Positions 27,669 through 36,900 of a stretch of DNA of 64,000 nucleotides are shown here, piece after piece; positions within the stretch are counted from its first letter, which is position 1, and every line of letters starts with the position of its first letter. Where the stretch lies: the NCBI GenBank assembly GCA_964578885.1, contig CAZOEO010000018.1:3387-67386 (forward strand), read 5' to 3'. Both the position numbers and the translations under genes were made by a program. The notes below the pieces were generated by a model. It was given only the letters and a program-made list of their open reading frames with translations, was not told the DNA's origin and searched no databases. This DNA comes from CAZRHR01 sp964578885. GTDB taxonomy: Bacteria > Bacteroidota > Bacteroidia > CAIKAF01.

Positions 27669-29363
27669 ATGGAGACATCATACTATCCTTTTCCCAAGCA
27701 CATGGCCAAAAGAATATCATTTCAGAAAATACGTGACAAATCTTTCAGGAAAAAAAACCTACTTTCCTTTGTGTGGGGGCGCGTTTCCTTAGGTCTGATC
27801 CTATTCAGCGCCCTTACCTTACGAGGACAAACGCCGGATTTCCCATTTGAACTCATATTACAACCCTTTACTCATCAAGGATTTCCAGGAGTACACAGTT
27901 TTGCTTTCGGGCAAAAAGGGAAAGAATACCTTTTAATAGGTGGCCGTTTGGATGGTGTACATGCCAGGCAACCATTTAACGCTTTTCCTAATGCTTCTGC
28001 AAACCAAAAAGCCTATGTTTTCAATTTTGAAACAGGAGAAACATGGGAAGCAACCCTCTCGACCTTGCCAACAGACTTGGTAGAACAACTTTCCTCCACC
28101 AATCTGAATTTTGCACAATCCAATGATACGCTAGTTATTGCCGGAGGATATGGATTTTCAGCCACCGCGAATAATCACGTTAGTTTTCCACGGCTCACCC
28201 TCATTCATCTCTCCGGATTTATCCAGGCGATAAAACAGGGACAAAGTTTACAGCCACATGTAGAAAGTATTGTACATCAGGACATGGCGATTACCGGCGG
28301 GCAAATGGTCAAATGGGGAAAGCATTGGATTCTGGTGGGAGGACATCGTTTCGACGGGCGATATAATCCGATGGGCAATCCCACATTTACCCAATCCTAC
28401 ACAAACGCCATCAGATGGTTTCGAATTCAAAATAGCAGTTCGGGCATTTCCATTATAACAGATAGCCTTTGGCAAGACGCCGTGCATTTGCGAAGAAGGG
28501 ATTATAATTTAGTCCCAATGCAAGATACCGGTGGCTTATTCTACATGGTTTCAGCAGGCGTATTTCAGGTTCAGGCCGACTTACCTTTTCTATATCCGGT
28601 AGAAATCAGGAAAAACGGCTACCAACCGCGTACAGATTTCAGTCAATATTTAAGCCATTATCACAATGCAAAAGTGGGGCTTTGGGATGCCCAAAACAAA
28701 GTTTCCCATGCCATATTCATTGGAGGAATCAGCCAGTATTTTTATCAAAACGGGCAATTGGTACAGGACGATCAGGTTCCATTTGTAAAAACGCTGAGTC
28801 GGGTGAGTCGGAATGCGCAGGGGCAGTGGTTCGAAAGCGTATTCCCCACCACATTAACCGATCGGATAGGTTCTGGAGCAGAATTTTTTCCGCATGCTCA
28901 TGCGCCATGGGGCCAGGGCAAAGTCATTCAAATGAACGCGATAACGCAAGACACCATTTTAATCGGTTATCGTGTGGGCGGCATTTTGAGTCAGAGTGAC
29001 CATCCATTCTCTAACAACCAAACCAGCCAAACCACGGCCGACGCGACGCTTCACGCCATCTATTTGGTAAAGTCGCCCGATTTATCTTTACCCGTTTCTC
29101 ATTCTCAAAGCTATGCCTTACCCACACTGGTGCCGAATCCGGTGAAAAAAGATTTCGAGATTCGCTGGATCGACCAGAAAAACGCCTCCATTTCTTATTG
29201 GCTGGTGCAGGCGGAGGGACGTATTATAGAAAAAGGAACGTTTTTCACGGACGACCAAGGCCATGCAAGCGGGCAAATTCCGAACCTTCCGGCGGGCGTT
29301 TATCAACTTTTACTAAGAAGTGAGAACGGCAGACAAGAAACACTGCGACTGTTGATTCATTGA
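27669..29363 (+). CDS. T9SS-sorted kelch-like exported protein
   Basis: 564 residues. The N-terminus has a long basic lead before a hydrophobic signal core (LGLILFSALTLRGQ), so the ATG at 27702 (MAKRISFQK) is an alternative start. The mature region holds repeats of the pattern hydrophobic-IGGR/IAGGY/VGGHR spaced by Trp/Tyr-rich segments (LIGGRLDGV, IAGGYGFSA, LVGGHRFDG, FIGGISQYF), suggesting a kelch-type beta-propeller. Residues from about 490 are a type A sorting domain: LPTLVPNPVKKDFEIRW, then GQIPNLPAGVYQLLLRS. The protein is therefore predicted to cross the outer membrane through the T9SS and be processed by the PorU encoded immediately upstream. No enzymatic motif is visible. Confidence 0.78.
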   Translation: METSYYPFPKHMAKRISFQKIRDKSFRKKNLLSFVWGRVSLGLILFSALTLRGQTPDFPFELILQPFTHQGFPGVHSFAFGQKGKEYLLIGGRLDGVHARQPFNAFPNASANQKAYVFNFETGETWEATLSTLPTDLVEQLSSTNLNFAQSNDTLVIAGGYGFSATANNHVSFPRLTLIHLSGFIQAIKQGQSLQPHVESIVHQDMAITGGQMVKWGKHWILVGGHRFDGRYNPMGNPTFTQSYTNAIRWFRIQNSSSGISIITDSLWQDAVHLRRRDYNLVPMQDTGGLFYMVSAGVFQVQADLPFLYPVEIRKNGYQPRTDFSQYLSHYHNAKVGLWDAQNKVSHAIFIGGISQYFYQNGQLVQDDQVPFVKTLSRVSRNAQGQWFESVFPTTLTDRIGSGAEFFPHAHAPWGQGKVIQMNAITQDTILIGYRVGGILSQSDHPFSNNQTSQTTADATLHAIYLVKSPDLSLPVSHSQSYALPTLVPNPVKKDFEIRWIDQKNASISYWLVQAEGRIIEKGTFFTDDQGHASGQIPNLPAGVYQLLLRSENGRQETLRLLIH

Positions 29364-29440
29364 GAGTTTAAGCCGGGATTTCCAAAGGTTATTAAACCCC
29401 GCTGGATTACTCAAAAAATGACTCATCTAAAATTAGTTGC

Positions 29441-29448
29441 TATTTTTG
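29441..29448 (+). promoter_or_regulatory. TAnnTTTG promoter element for gmd-fcl
   Basis: TATTTTTG is an exact -7 match, 15 bases before the proposed TTG start of gmd at 29464. Its position also argues against the earlier TTG at 29437, which would lie upstream of the transcript start. Confidence 0.6.
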
Positions 29449-29463
29449 GTAAAATTTAACCAC

Positions 29464-30576
29464 TTGAAAAAAGCACTGATTACCGGAATCACAGGACAAG
29501 ATGGCGCTTACCTGGCCGAGTTTTTATTAAAAAAAGGCTATGAAGTACATGGCATTAAGAGAAGAAGTTCTTTGTTAAATACCCAAAGGGTAGACCATAT
29601 TTATCAAGATCCACATACCGACAACCGGAATTTTATTCTTCATTATGGTGATTTAACCGACTCAACGAATGTCATTCGTTTGGTTCAGCAAATTCAACCG
29701 GACGAAATTTACAATTTAGGGGCCATGAGCCATGTAAAGGTAAGTTTTGATGAGCCCGAATACACCGCCAATGTAGATGGATTAGGTGCATTACGCATTT
29801 TGGAAGCGGTACGTCTTTTGGGTCTTACCCAAAAAACAAAAGTGTATCAGGCATCTACGTCAGAATTATATGGATTAGTGCAGGCTGTACCACAATCTGA
29901 AACCACTCCGTTTTATCCGCGCAGCCCATATGGAGTAGCCAAACTTTACGGCTATTGGATTACTGTAAATTACAGAGAAGCTTACCAAATGTTTGCGTGT
30001 AACGGGATTTTATTTAACCATGAAAGTCCCATCCGCGGGGAAACTTTTGTGTCGAGAAAAATCACCCGTGCCGTGGCTCGAATCGCTTTGGGTTTACAAG
30101 ACACACTATTTTTAGGAAATTTATCTGCACAACGAGATTGGGGACATGCCAAAGATTATGTTGAGGCCATGTATTTAATGCTTCAACAAAATGAACCAGA
30201 AGACTTTGTCATTGCTACTGGTGTCACCACCGAAGTACGGGAGTTTGTAAGAAAAGCTTTTCTACGTGTTGGGATTACCGTCACCTTTACCGGAGAAGGT
30301 GTAGAAGAAAAGGGCACGATAACCCATTGTGCATTGCCAGAATATCAGGTAGAAATTGGCAAGGTTGTGGTCCGGGTAGACGAAGCCTATTTCCGTCCGA
30401 CGGAAGTCGATTTATTGATTGGCGATCCCACCAAAGCCATGACCAAATTAGGCTGGAAGCCCAAACATAGCCTAGACCAATTGATCGACGACATGGTCAG
30501 TTCAGACCTAAAGCTATTTCAACAAGACCTTTATCTGCGCAATGGCGGCTACATCACGCCCAATTATTTTGAATAA
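29464..30576 (+). CDS. gmd: GDP-mannose 4,6-dehydratase
   Basis: 370 residues from a TTG start at 29464 (MKKALITGITGQDGAYLAEF). The nucleotide motif GxTGQDG is diagnostic of GMD. The family segments GYEVHGIKRRSS, then STSELYGLVQ and YPRSPYGVAKLYGYW supply the catalytic Thr/Ser-Glu and the YxxxK pair, and NHESPIRGETFVSRK is the conserved substrate loop. The enzyme converts GDP-D-mannose to GDP-4-keto-6-deoxymannose in the cytoplasm. The last 120 residues are less conserved than usual in GMD but cover the normal length. It is followed after 2 bp by fcl, so the pair makes GDP-L-fucose for surface glycans. Confidence 0.95.
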   Translation: MKKALITGITGQDGAYLAEFLLKKGYEVHGIKRRSSLLNTQRVDHIYQDPHTDNRNFILHYGDLTDSTNVIRLVQQIQPDEIYNLGAMSHVKVSFDEPEYTANVDGLGALRILEAVRLLGLTQKTKVYQASTSELYGLVQAVPQSETTPFYPRSPYGVAKLYGYWITVNYREAYQMFACNGILFNHESPIRGETFVSRKITRAVARIALGLQDTLFLGNLSAQRDWGHAKDYVEAMYLMLQQNEPEDFVIATGVTTEVREFVRKAFLRVGITVTFTGEGVEEKGTITHCALPEYQVEIGKVVVRVDEAYFRPTEVDLLIGDPTKAMTKLGWKPKHSLDQLIDDMVSSDLKLFQQDLYLRNGGYITPNYFE

Positions 30577-30578
30577 TT

Positions 30579-31517
30579 ATGGAAAAGCAGGCATCCATCT
30601 TTGTCGCCGGTCACAGAGGATTGGTGGGTTCCGCCATTGTGCGGGCCTTACAGGCGCAAGGCTATACCAACCTATTGCTCAAGTCTTCTAAGGAATTAGA
30701 TTTAAGAGATCAGGCGCAAACCTTTCGCTTTTTCGAGGAAAACCGACCCGACTATGTATTTTTAGCCGCTGCCAAAGTGGGCGGTATCATTGCAAACAAT
30801 ACCTATCGGGCAGATTTTATCTATGAAAACCTGGCCATTGAACTCAATGTAATTCATGCCGCACATCAGTTCAATTCCCGGAAGTTGCTTTTCCTTGGCT
30901 CCTCATGTATCTATCCCAAATTTGCCCCGCAACCACTACAGGAATCGGCTTTGTTGACCGGGTTACTGGAACCGACCAACGAACCTTATGCCATCGCCAA
31001 AATTGCAGGCATTAAGTTATGTGAGGCGTATATGGACCAATATGGCAAAAGATTTATCTCCGCCATGCCAACCAATATGTATGGGCCAAATGACAATTAT
31101 CATCCGGAAAATTCGCATGTCATTCCCGGACTTATTCATCGTTTCCATCAGGCGAAAATCCAACAACTTCCAGAAGTAGTTATTTGGGGAACGGGCTCGC
31201 CTTTACGGGAGTTTTTATATGCCGACGACCTGGCCGGGGCTTGTGTTTTCCTGATGCAGCATTACGAGGATAGGGAATTCATCAACATTGGTTCCGGGAA
31301 GGAAATTTCCATTTTAGATTTGGCCAAGCTTATCGCACAAATCGTAGATTACCGGGGATCCATACAAACTGACCCATCCAAACCAGATGGCACACCCAGA
31401 AAAGTAATGGATGTGTCGAAGATAAATGGTTTAGGCTGGACACCTAAGGTAGATTTAGAAGAAGGTCTCAAACGAGCTTATCAGGCCTATTTGCAGTCGG
31501 AATACGCCATTCGCTGA
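30579..31517 (+). CDS. fcl: GDP-L-fucose synthase
   Basis: 312 residues, the standard length. It has the NADPH motif GHRGLVGSAIV, the family hallmark AAKVGGI at about residue 65, catalytic Ser in GSSCIYPKFA, and the YxxxK pair in EPYAIAKIAG. NMYGPNDNYHPENSHV is the highly conserved substrate-binding segment. It epimerises and reduces GDP-4-keto-6-deoxymannose to GDP-L-fucose. The start is 2 bp after the gmd stop, so the two are translationally linked and share the promoter at 29441. Confidence 0.96.
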   Translation: MEKQASIFVAGHRGLVGSAIVRALQAQGYTNLLLKSSKELDLRDQAQTFRFFEENRPDYVFLAAAKVGGIIANNTYRADFIYENLAIELNVIHAAHQFNSRKLLFLGSSCIYPKFAPQPLQESALLTGLLEPTNEPYAIAKIAGIKLCEAYMDQYGKRFISAMPTNMYGPNDNYHPENSHVIPGLIHRFHQAKIQQLPEVVIWGTGSPLREFLYADDLAGACVFLMQHYEDREFINIGSGKEISILDLAKLIAQIVDYRGSIQTDPSKPDGTPRKVMDVSKINGLGWTPKVDLEEGLKRAYQAYLQSEYAIR

Positions 31518-31642
31518 GTTCATTTTTTTCAGCATCTCAATGGATGGTGAAACATAAGAACGAGGGGCAAACAGCGTTTCGCTCAAATAGAAAGAAACAA
31601 GGATTCGGACAGCATCAGAACCTAATTCCAGTATTTTGGTTC

Positions 31643-31650
31643 TATATTTG
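31643..31650 (+). promoter_or_regulatory. TAnnTTTG promoter element for the LuxR-type regulator
   Basis: TATATTTG is an exact -7 match ending 5 bases before the ATG at 31656, so the transcript is likely to be leaderless. Confidence 0.6.
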
Positions 31651-31655
31651 CAAAG

Positions 31656-32312
31656 ATGAAGAACATGCCTATCTTATTTCGCGTTGGCTTAGCCATAAAG
31701 CAACCTATGTTGCTGGCGTCGGTGCGGCAAGTTCTGGATGCAAGGGAAGAAATTGAATTAATCGACATTGCGTCCCCAATTCGCGAGGAAGACTATAAAG
31801 ACATCCAGGTTCTTCTGATAGACGACCAGCATAGTCATTTTTTTCAAGATCCTATGCCGGAACAGCACACCCTATGGCTGCGTCGATGTCCCACGGTTCT
31901 TGTGGCAGCCAGAGACAAAGATTGGATCTGGCAGGTGCACAAATCCGGCGTGGTCGGTTTACTGAACATGTTGTCGCATCCTTCTGAAATCCCGGAAGCG
32001 TTATATTCTGCATGGAAAGGTGGACGCTATTTTAGCCAGACTATTGTAGATATTTTGGTAGAGATGAGTTTTGCGGCCCAGCCGGAGAATCAGGAAAAAA
32101 GGCACGACCAGCTTTCTGACCGTGAAATGGAGATTTTCCTAATGGTAGCCAATGGAAAAAGTACCCGTGAAATAGCCGAGGCTCTGTTTCTTTCTCCACA
32201 TACCGTAAATACGCATAGAAAAAACATTCTCAAGAAGTTAAGCTGCAAAAATGCCGCTGAGTTGCTGAACTATGCCTATAATCAGCGATTGTTGGCGCCT
32301 TCGAATACCTAA
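31656..32312 (+). CDS. LuxR-family transcriptional regulator with degenerate receiver domain
   Basis: 218 residues with the layout of a NarL/FixJ response regulator. The C-terminal helix-turn-helix is intact: LSDREMEIFLMVANGKSTRE, then SPHTVNTHRKNILKKL (about residues 155-205). The N-terminal region has the receiver fold pattern, but the acidic pair normally found after the first strand is missing (ILFRVGLAIKQ in place of a DDH motif), although an Asp remains in VLLIDDQHS. Phosphorylation by a standard histidine kinase is therefore doubtful, and no kinase gene is nearby. It is transcribed from its own promoter and lies directly upstream of the HmuY/TonB-receptor unit, which makes it a candidate regulator of that unit; that link is inference from position only. 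Confidence 0.83.
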   Translation: MKNMPILFRVGLAIKQPMLLASVRQVLDAREEIELIDIASPIREEDYKDIQVLLIDDQHSHFFQDPMPEQHTLWLRRCPTVLVAARDKDWIWQVHKSGVVGLLNMLSHPSEIPEALYSAWKGGRYFSQTIVDILVEMSFAAQPENQEKRHDQLSDREMEIFLMVANGKSTREIAEALFLSPHTVNTHRKNILKKLSCKNAAELLNYAYNQRLLAPSNT

Positions 32313-32367
32313 GCATAGCTATCCGGATTACCTAAAGGATGGGATTGTGTGCCAATGAAGGCGGTGG

Positions 32368-32375
32368 TACATTTG
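32368..32375 (+). promoter_or_regulatory. TAnnTTTG promoter element for the HmuY/TonB-receptor unit
   Basis: TACATTTG is an exact -7 match, 20 bases before the ATG at 32396. It supports that ATG over earlier in-frame starts and is the only evident promoter for the three-gene unit. Confidence 0.55.
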
Positions 32376-32395
32376 TGCCAGTCAAAAATCAATAT

Positions 32396-33631
32396 ATGAA
32401 ACCTATTTTTACTCTTAGCCTGTTGGCACTTCCCCTTTTGGGAAACGCTCAGGCCATTGTTTCAGACTCGGTGATTCTCGGTCCTAACTACGCAAACCGC
32501 GCATTTTATAGTTTAGAAAACAGTACCGTAGGCACCATGCCATCAACAGGTTGGGATCTTCAGCTGGCCTCTCATACCGTGATGTCTTCCACCATTCGGT
32601 TAAACGCATCCAATGGCGCTGCAGCATGGCAATATATGGCGGGAGATACTGCCAACTGGGCCACGTTAGACACCGCCGGCTTGGGCTCGTCCACCGGTTG
32701 GATGCGCGTACATGACGACATTCACGCTTACGATCCCGGCGCCTTTGAAGTGAATGCCACAGGTTTTCCCAATTATGGCTGGGGCAATTATAACACCATT
32801 TCTCATGACGTAGTTGGAGATAAGTTGTTTGTGGTAAAAACCACCACAGGTGCCTTCAAAAAAATGTGGATTGTTGCCTTGCATGCCAACACACAAATTT
32901 TTGAACTAAAAATCGCAGATTTAGATGGAAGCAATGAGTCCACCATCAATGTAAACCGCGCAGGGCAAACCTCTAAAAATTTCTTGTATCTCGATTTACA
33001 ATCTGGCACAGTAACTAATCCAGAGCCGGATAGAACTACGTATGAATTAATTTTTGAAAGATATGAAGCCAGCCTTTCTCCCGGTGTATATTATCCGGTG
33101 GTTGGTGTACGCCCGGCGGTTGGCATTCAAAATGCCCGTGTGGCCAATGTACATGTAGACGATGTGGTAGCCGCTTCCGGCACTTTATCTGAAGACTTAG
33201 TGGCCATTGGACACGACTGGAAAGCCTTCGCCAATGGACAGTGGCAATTGGCCGATTCTATGTCCTTTCTGATTGAAACCCGTTCAGGAGATTTATACCA
33301 AATCTGGTTTACAGGATTCGTTGGACAAAGCGCAGGAAAGTTCTTCTTCAACAAGCGTTTGCTTGCCTCCACCGGCATTCAGGAAAATAATGCATTGGCG
33401 GTAGAGGTCTATCCCAATCCCGTGTCAGACGTTTTAAACGTAAAAATGGCCATCGAAACGCCCGCTGAGCTTTTAATTACCGACATGCAGGGCAGAGTTT
33501 GGTTTTCCAGGATGATGGAAAACGGAGCGGCTCAACTTCCCGTTAACCAAATGGGACTTTCCAACGGAGCATATGTAGTACGCGTCATTTCCGAAGGAAA
33601 AGTATTTACTTCTACGGTTATTATCCGTTAA
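32396..33631 (+). CDS. HmuY-like protein with T9SS sorting domain
   Basis: 411 residues from ATG 32396, with a signal peptide (MKPIFTLSLLALPLLGNAQ). Residues about 22-325 have the HmuY layout: an early WDLQLA segment, two internal Gly/Asn-rich strand regions, and the closing pattern IGHDWKAF ... FLIETRSGDLYQIWFTGFVG ... GKFFF. The lipoprotein encoded at 35879 ends with the same pattern. HmuY proteins are surface haemophores that hand haem to a TonB-dependent receptor. Here the C-terminus is instead a type A T9SS sorting domain (VEVYPNPVSDVLNVKM, then GLSNGAYVVRVIS), so the protein is likely anchored or released by PorU. Haem-ligand histidines cannot be assigned by eye. It ends 4 bp before the receptor gene. 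Confidence 0.75.
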   Translation: MKPIFTLSLLALPLLGNAQAIVSDSVILGPNYANRAFYSLENSTVGTMPSTGWDLQLASHTVMSSTIRLNASNGAAAWQYMAGDTANWATLDTAGLGSSTGWMRVHDDIHAYDPGAFEVNATGFPNYGWGNYNTISHDVVGDKLFVVKTTTGAFKKMWIVALHANTQIFELKIADLDGSNESTINVNRAGQTSKNFLYLDLQSGTVTNPEPDRTTYELIFERYEASLSPGVYYPVVGVRPAVGIQNARVANVHVDDVVAASGTLSEDLVAIGHDWKAFANGQWQLADSMSFLIETRSGDLYQIWFTGFVGQSAGKFFFNKRLLASTGIQENNALAVEVYPNPVSDVLNVKMAIETPAELLITDMQGRVWFSRMMENGAAQLPVNQMGLSNGAYVVRVISEGKVFTSTVIIR

Positions 33632-33635
33632 ATCT

Positions 33636-35882
33636 GTGTTCTTTAAATTCCTCATAGCGTTACAAATCTTCATCCTTGGGGCCGGGATTGTCTCGGCCCA
33701 AGGACTGGAGGTACACATTCGGGACGAACATGGCAAACCCATGTTTGGCGCCCACGTTATGGTTTCCAATTTGCATGGTGAAACCAAATTGAGAGTAGAC
33801 ATAACCAACGCACAAGGCATTGTGCGTTTCGACCAACAGGGACCATGTGTAGTAAAAGTGTCTCACATGGGTTACCAAAGCACAACAGACACCTTGTTGG
33901 CATCCGGCGTTTTGCGTCGGCAACTTCAACCCAACCCATATCAACTTTCAGATTTTCAAGTAACGGGGCAAGCCACACCCGTTAGATTAGAGGAGTCAGT
34001 GTACAAAGTGCGCGTCATTGATCAACAGCGCATACAGGCGCAAGGGGCACAAAACCTGCGCGACTTATTAAGTCAGGATTTAAATATTCGGATTACCCAG
34101 GACGCCATTTTAGGTGCGGGTATGTCCATGCAGGGAATAGGCGGGGAAAACGTAAAAATCATGATCGACGGGGTTCCCGTGATTGGTCGTTTAGATGGGA
34201 ATATTGATTTAAGTCAAATCAATTTAAATCAAATTGCCAAAGTTGAAATCATTGAAGGCCCGATGAGTGTGCAATTTGGAACCAATGCATTAGGTGGAGT
34301 AATTAACCTGATTACCAAAAAAGAGCAGCCCCATGCAGTAGACGGGCGGCTCAGTACGTATTATGAATCTGTTGGTCAATACAATGTAGATGCAGGGGTG
34401 GGATTTCAAGTAAAGAAAACCTTGATTCAGGTTTCCGGCGGCCGTTATTTCTTTTCAGGAATCAGTCCGAATGACACGGTACCGTCGCGCACCAGAACAT
34501 GGAAACCACGTGAGCAGTACATGGCCGACCTTTCCATTTCACATCGTTTCGGAGGTTTGCAGGCGCGTTATCAGGGAAGTTTTTACCGTGATCTCATTCA
34601 AAACAAAGGAAGACCGGAAGCCCCGTTCTTTGTTTCTGCGAACGATCAGTATTTTCAAACCATACGTCATAATCACGCTTTGTTTTTGCAAGGCTTTGTG
34701 CAAAAAAACCACCATTTGGATATCACCGCGTCTTACGGGCATTTTCGGCGAACCAGAGAATCGTTACGCAAAGATTTGGTAACCCTTGAAGAAACCCCGA
34801 TTGGAGAAAACATCGATGAATTCCAACTTTGGCTCAACCGATCTGTGTACACTTTTATGCCGGATTCCAGTAAATGGCAAGTGCAGGCCGGTTATGAGCT
34901 GAATGCCGAAACAGGCAGTGGACCACGCATCACAGACGGATTCCAGCACATGATTGATGTAGCAGGATTTTCTTCGATTACATTTAAACCGCATCCCAAA
35001 CTCACCATAAAACCAGGCATCCGATATGGTTGGAATTCCCGGTTCACTCCGATTCCATCACCATCCATTCATGTGAAATATGGTTTCGCCAAAAATTGGG
35101 ATGTCCGCGCCTCCTATGCCAGGGGATTTCGCGCACCCGGTCTCAAAGAATTATTCTTCGAGTTTGTGGACATCAACCACCGTATTTTCGGAAATCCCGA
35201 TCTCACCTCCGAAACGTCTCATAATGTACAGTTTCAGTTAGGTTATGTACAAAAAATAAAAAGCAAACATCGATTGCACTTTACGTTGGGTGGCTTTTTC
35301 AACGACATCGACAATCAAATTCGTCTGGTGCTCACAAGCATTACACCCGATTCCATCATTTACAGGAACGAGAATATTTCCTATTTTAAATCTTTAGGAG
35401 GTCGGTTTCAGGTACAATATGAAGGGCCACGGTTATCGATGGGAGCGGGAATGTCGTATACCGGAACAGAAAATGGACTCAATACCCTTGCCGGCCAAAC
35501 CAACCGCATGGTATTTTATCCCGAGTACCAAACTAATGCAGCCATATCTTTTCCCAAATGGAGAGGCAAACTCACAGGATTCTTTAAGTTTACGGGAACC
35601 ATGCCCGTGCTGTATACAGCCATTGATCCCAATACCGATACGGAAGTGTTGATGGAAGGACTGATTGGCAGTTTCGCCAATTTAGACATCAGTTATTCTC
35701 AATCATTTTTCAAAAACCGGTTGCAATTGGTGCTTATCGGAAAAAACCTTTTACACGTAACCGATGTCCGGCAAACCGCGCCTTCAGGAGGTGCGCATAG
35801 CTCTGGTTCGGCCACGTTACCCACATTATGGGGACGTTCCCTTGGCATCACTTTAAGGTATCATTTTCAAGTAGGATCATGA
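33636..35882 (+). CDS. TonB-dependent receptor (candidate haem/siderophore receptor)
   Basis: 748 residues from a GTG start 4 bp after the upstream stop. After a signal peptide (to SAQ) there is a carboxypeptidase-regulatory-like domain (about 22-95: MFGAHVMVSNLHGETKLRVD, then SHMGYQ), and then the plug domain: RIQAQGAQNLRDLLSQDLNI, followed by VKIMIDGVPVIGR and IEGPMSVQFGTNALGGVINL (about 115-235). The remainder is a 22-stranded barrel pattern with RASYARGFRAPGLKELFFEF, the signature of the siderophore/vitamin B12/haem receptor branch rather than SusC. No SusD partner is present. With HmuY-like proteins on both sides, import of haem or another iron chelate is the best guess; the cargo is inferred. 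Confidence 0.88.
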   Translation: MFFKFLIALQIFILGAGIVSAQGLEVHIRDEHGKPMFGAHVMVSNLHGETKLRVDITNAQGIVRFDQQGPCVVKVSHMGYQSTTDTLLASGVLRRQLQPNPYQLSDFQVTGQATPVRLEESVYKVRVIDQQRIQAQGAQNLRDLLSQDLNIRITQDAILGAGMSMQGIGGENVKIMIDGVPVIGRLDGNIDLSQINLNQIAKVEIIEGPMSVQFGTNALGGVINLITKKEQPHAVDGRLSTYYESVGQYNVDAGVGFQVKKTLIQVSGGRYFFSGISPNDTVPSRTRTWKPREQYMADLSISHRFGGLQARYQGSFYRDLIQNKGRPEAPFFVSANDQYFQTIRHNHALFLQGFVQKNHHLDITASYGHFRRTRESLRKDLVTLEETPIGENIDEFQLWLNRSVYTFMPDSSKWQVQAGYELNAETGSGPRITDGFQHMIDVAGFSSITFKPHPKLTIKPGIRYGWNSRFTPIPSPSIHVKYGFAKNWDVRASYARGFRAPGLKELFFEFVDINHRIFGNPDLTSETSHNVQFQLGYVQKIKSKHRLHFTLGGFFNDIDNQIRLVLTSITPDSIIYRNENISYFKSLGGRFQVQYEGPRLSMGAGMSYTGTENGLNTLAGQTNRMVFYPEYQTNAAISFPKWRGKLTGFFKFTGTMPVLYTAIDPNTDTEVLMEGLIGSFANLDISYSQSFFKNRLQLVLIGKNLLHVTDVRQTAPSGGAHSSGSATLPTLWGRSLGITLRYHFQVGS

Positions 35883-36883
35883 GATACGTCTGGATTATTT
35901 TTGCCGTGTTGTTTGGATGGGGTTGTTTCGAAGAAGACGTCCCGGTACCGCCATATCAGTCTCCTCCGGGTGTATCGGTGGTCACCATTCCCATGGGACC
36001 GCTGTACGATACGCAGATTTTTGTAGACCTTGGGACAGAATCCATTGTAAAAACTGTTTCACGCGACGCATGGGATATTGCATTTGACGCCCGGCCCGGA
36101 ATGTGGGAGATACATTTAAATGCGGCACGTTTCATGAGGGCATTGACCATTGAAGGACAATCGTTTGAAAATGTAACATCGGTCGCATCCGGTGCGCCAT
36201 GGCAAACAGATGCGCCCACAGCGGCGCCGGATTCCATGGCACTTAGACGCTGGGCAGATCTTTCTTCCGGAACTCCAGTTGTCAATAATGTGGTGTTTGT
36301 GATTGACTTGGGCTTCACACCACAAGGAGTAACCATGGGGCGCAAAAAAATGCAGATTCAATCGGTGAATAACGAAGGCTATACCGTGCGTATGGCCAAT
36401 TTGAACAACACGCAAGACACCACGCTTACCATTGCCAGAGTACAAGACCGCAGTTTTTCATATTTGAAAATTCATGCCGACAATCCCTTTCCAGATATTG
36501 AGCCTCCCAAAGCCAGTTGGGACCTGGTTTTCACCCAATACACCGGCAGGGTTTTGAACAACAGCACGGGTATTTATGAAGAATATAGCGTAAATGGTGT
36601 TTTGATTAATCCCTATATGGTGGAAGTGGCGCGAGATTTCTCCACCCCATTTATGGATATTATATTTTCAGACATCGCAAATTATACGTTTACCACGGTG
36701 AGAGATGTCATTGGGTACGATTGGAAAACATTTAGTTTCGATACGGAAAGTTATGTCGTGGAAATCAACCGGGTATTTATCATTAAAGACACCGGCGGAT
36801 TATATTACAAATTGCGGTTTATCGGATTTGTGAATGACGCCGGGGTGCGTGGGTATCCCAAGTTTGAGTTGGCAAGATTTTAA
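35879..36883 (+). CDS. HmuY-like lipoprotein
   Basis: 334 residues from the ATG at 35879, which overlaps the receptor stop (ATGA). The signal ends in a lipobox-type Cys (VLFGWGCFEED), so it is a lipoprotein like the characterised HmuY. The body shows the family pattern: DAWDIAFDARPGMWEI near the start, a central strand-rich part with SWDLVFTQYTG, and the closing IGYDWKTF ... FIIKDTGGLYYKLRFIGFVN, ending in YPKFELARF. The close match of the last part to the T9SS-sorted paralogue two genes upstream suggests duplication with different surface anchoring. Predicted role: haem capture at the cell surface for the adjacent receptor. Confidence 0.75.
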   Translation: MRYVWIIFAVLFGWGCFEEDVPVPPYQSPPGVSVVTIPMGPLYDTQIFVDLGTESIVKTVSRDAWDIAFDARPGMWEIHLNAARFMRALTIEGQSFENVTSVASGAPWQTDAPTAAPDSMALRRWADLSSGTPVVNNVVFVIDLGFTPQGVTMGRKKMQIQSVNNEGYTVRMANLNNTQDTTLTIARVQDRSFSYLKIHADNPFPDIEPPKASWDLVFTQYTGRVLNNSTGIYEEYSVNGVLINPYMVEVARDFSTPFMDIIFSDIANYTFTTVRDVIGYDWKTFSFDTESYVVEINRVFIIKDTGGLYYKLRFIGFVNDAGVRGYPKFELARF

Positions 36884-36900
36884 TTTCTGTAATGATGACC

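Noticed and set aside
31544..31756. 70-codon frame overlapping the start of the LuxR-type gene
   Set aside because: It overlaps the promoter and first codons of a well-supported gene and has no likeness to a protein.
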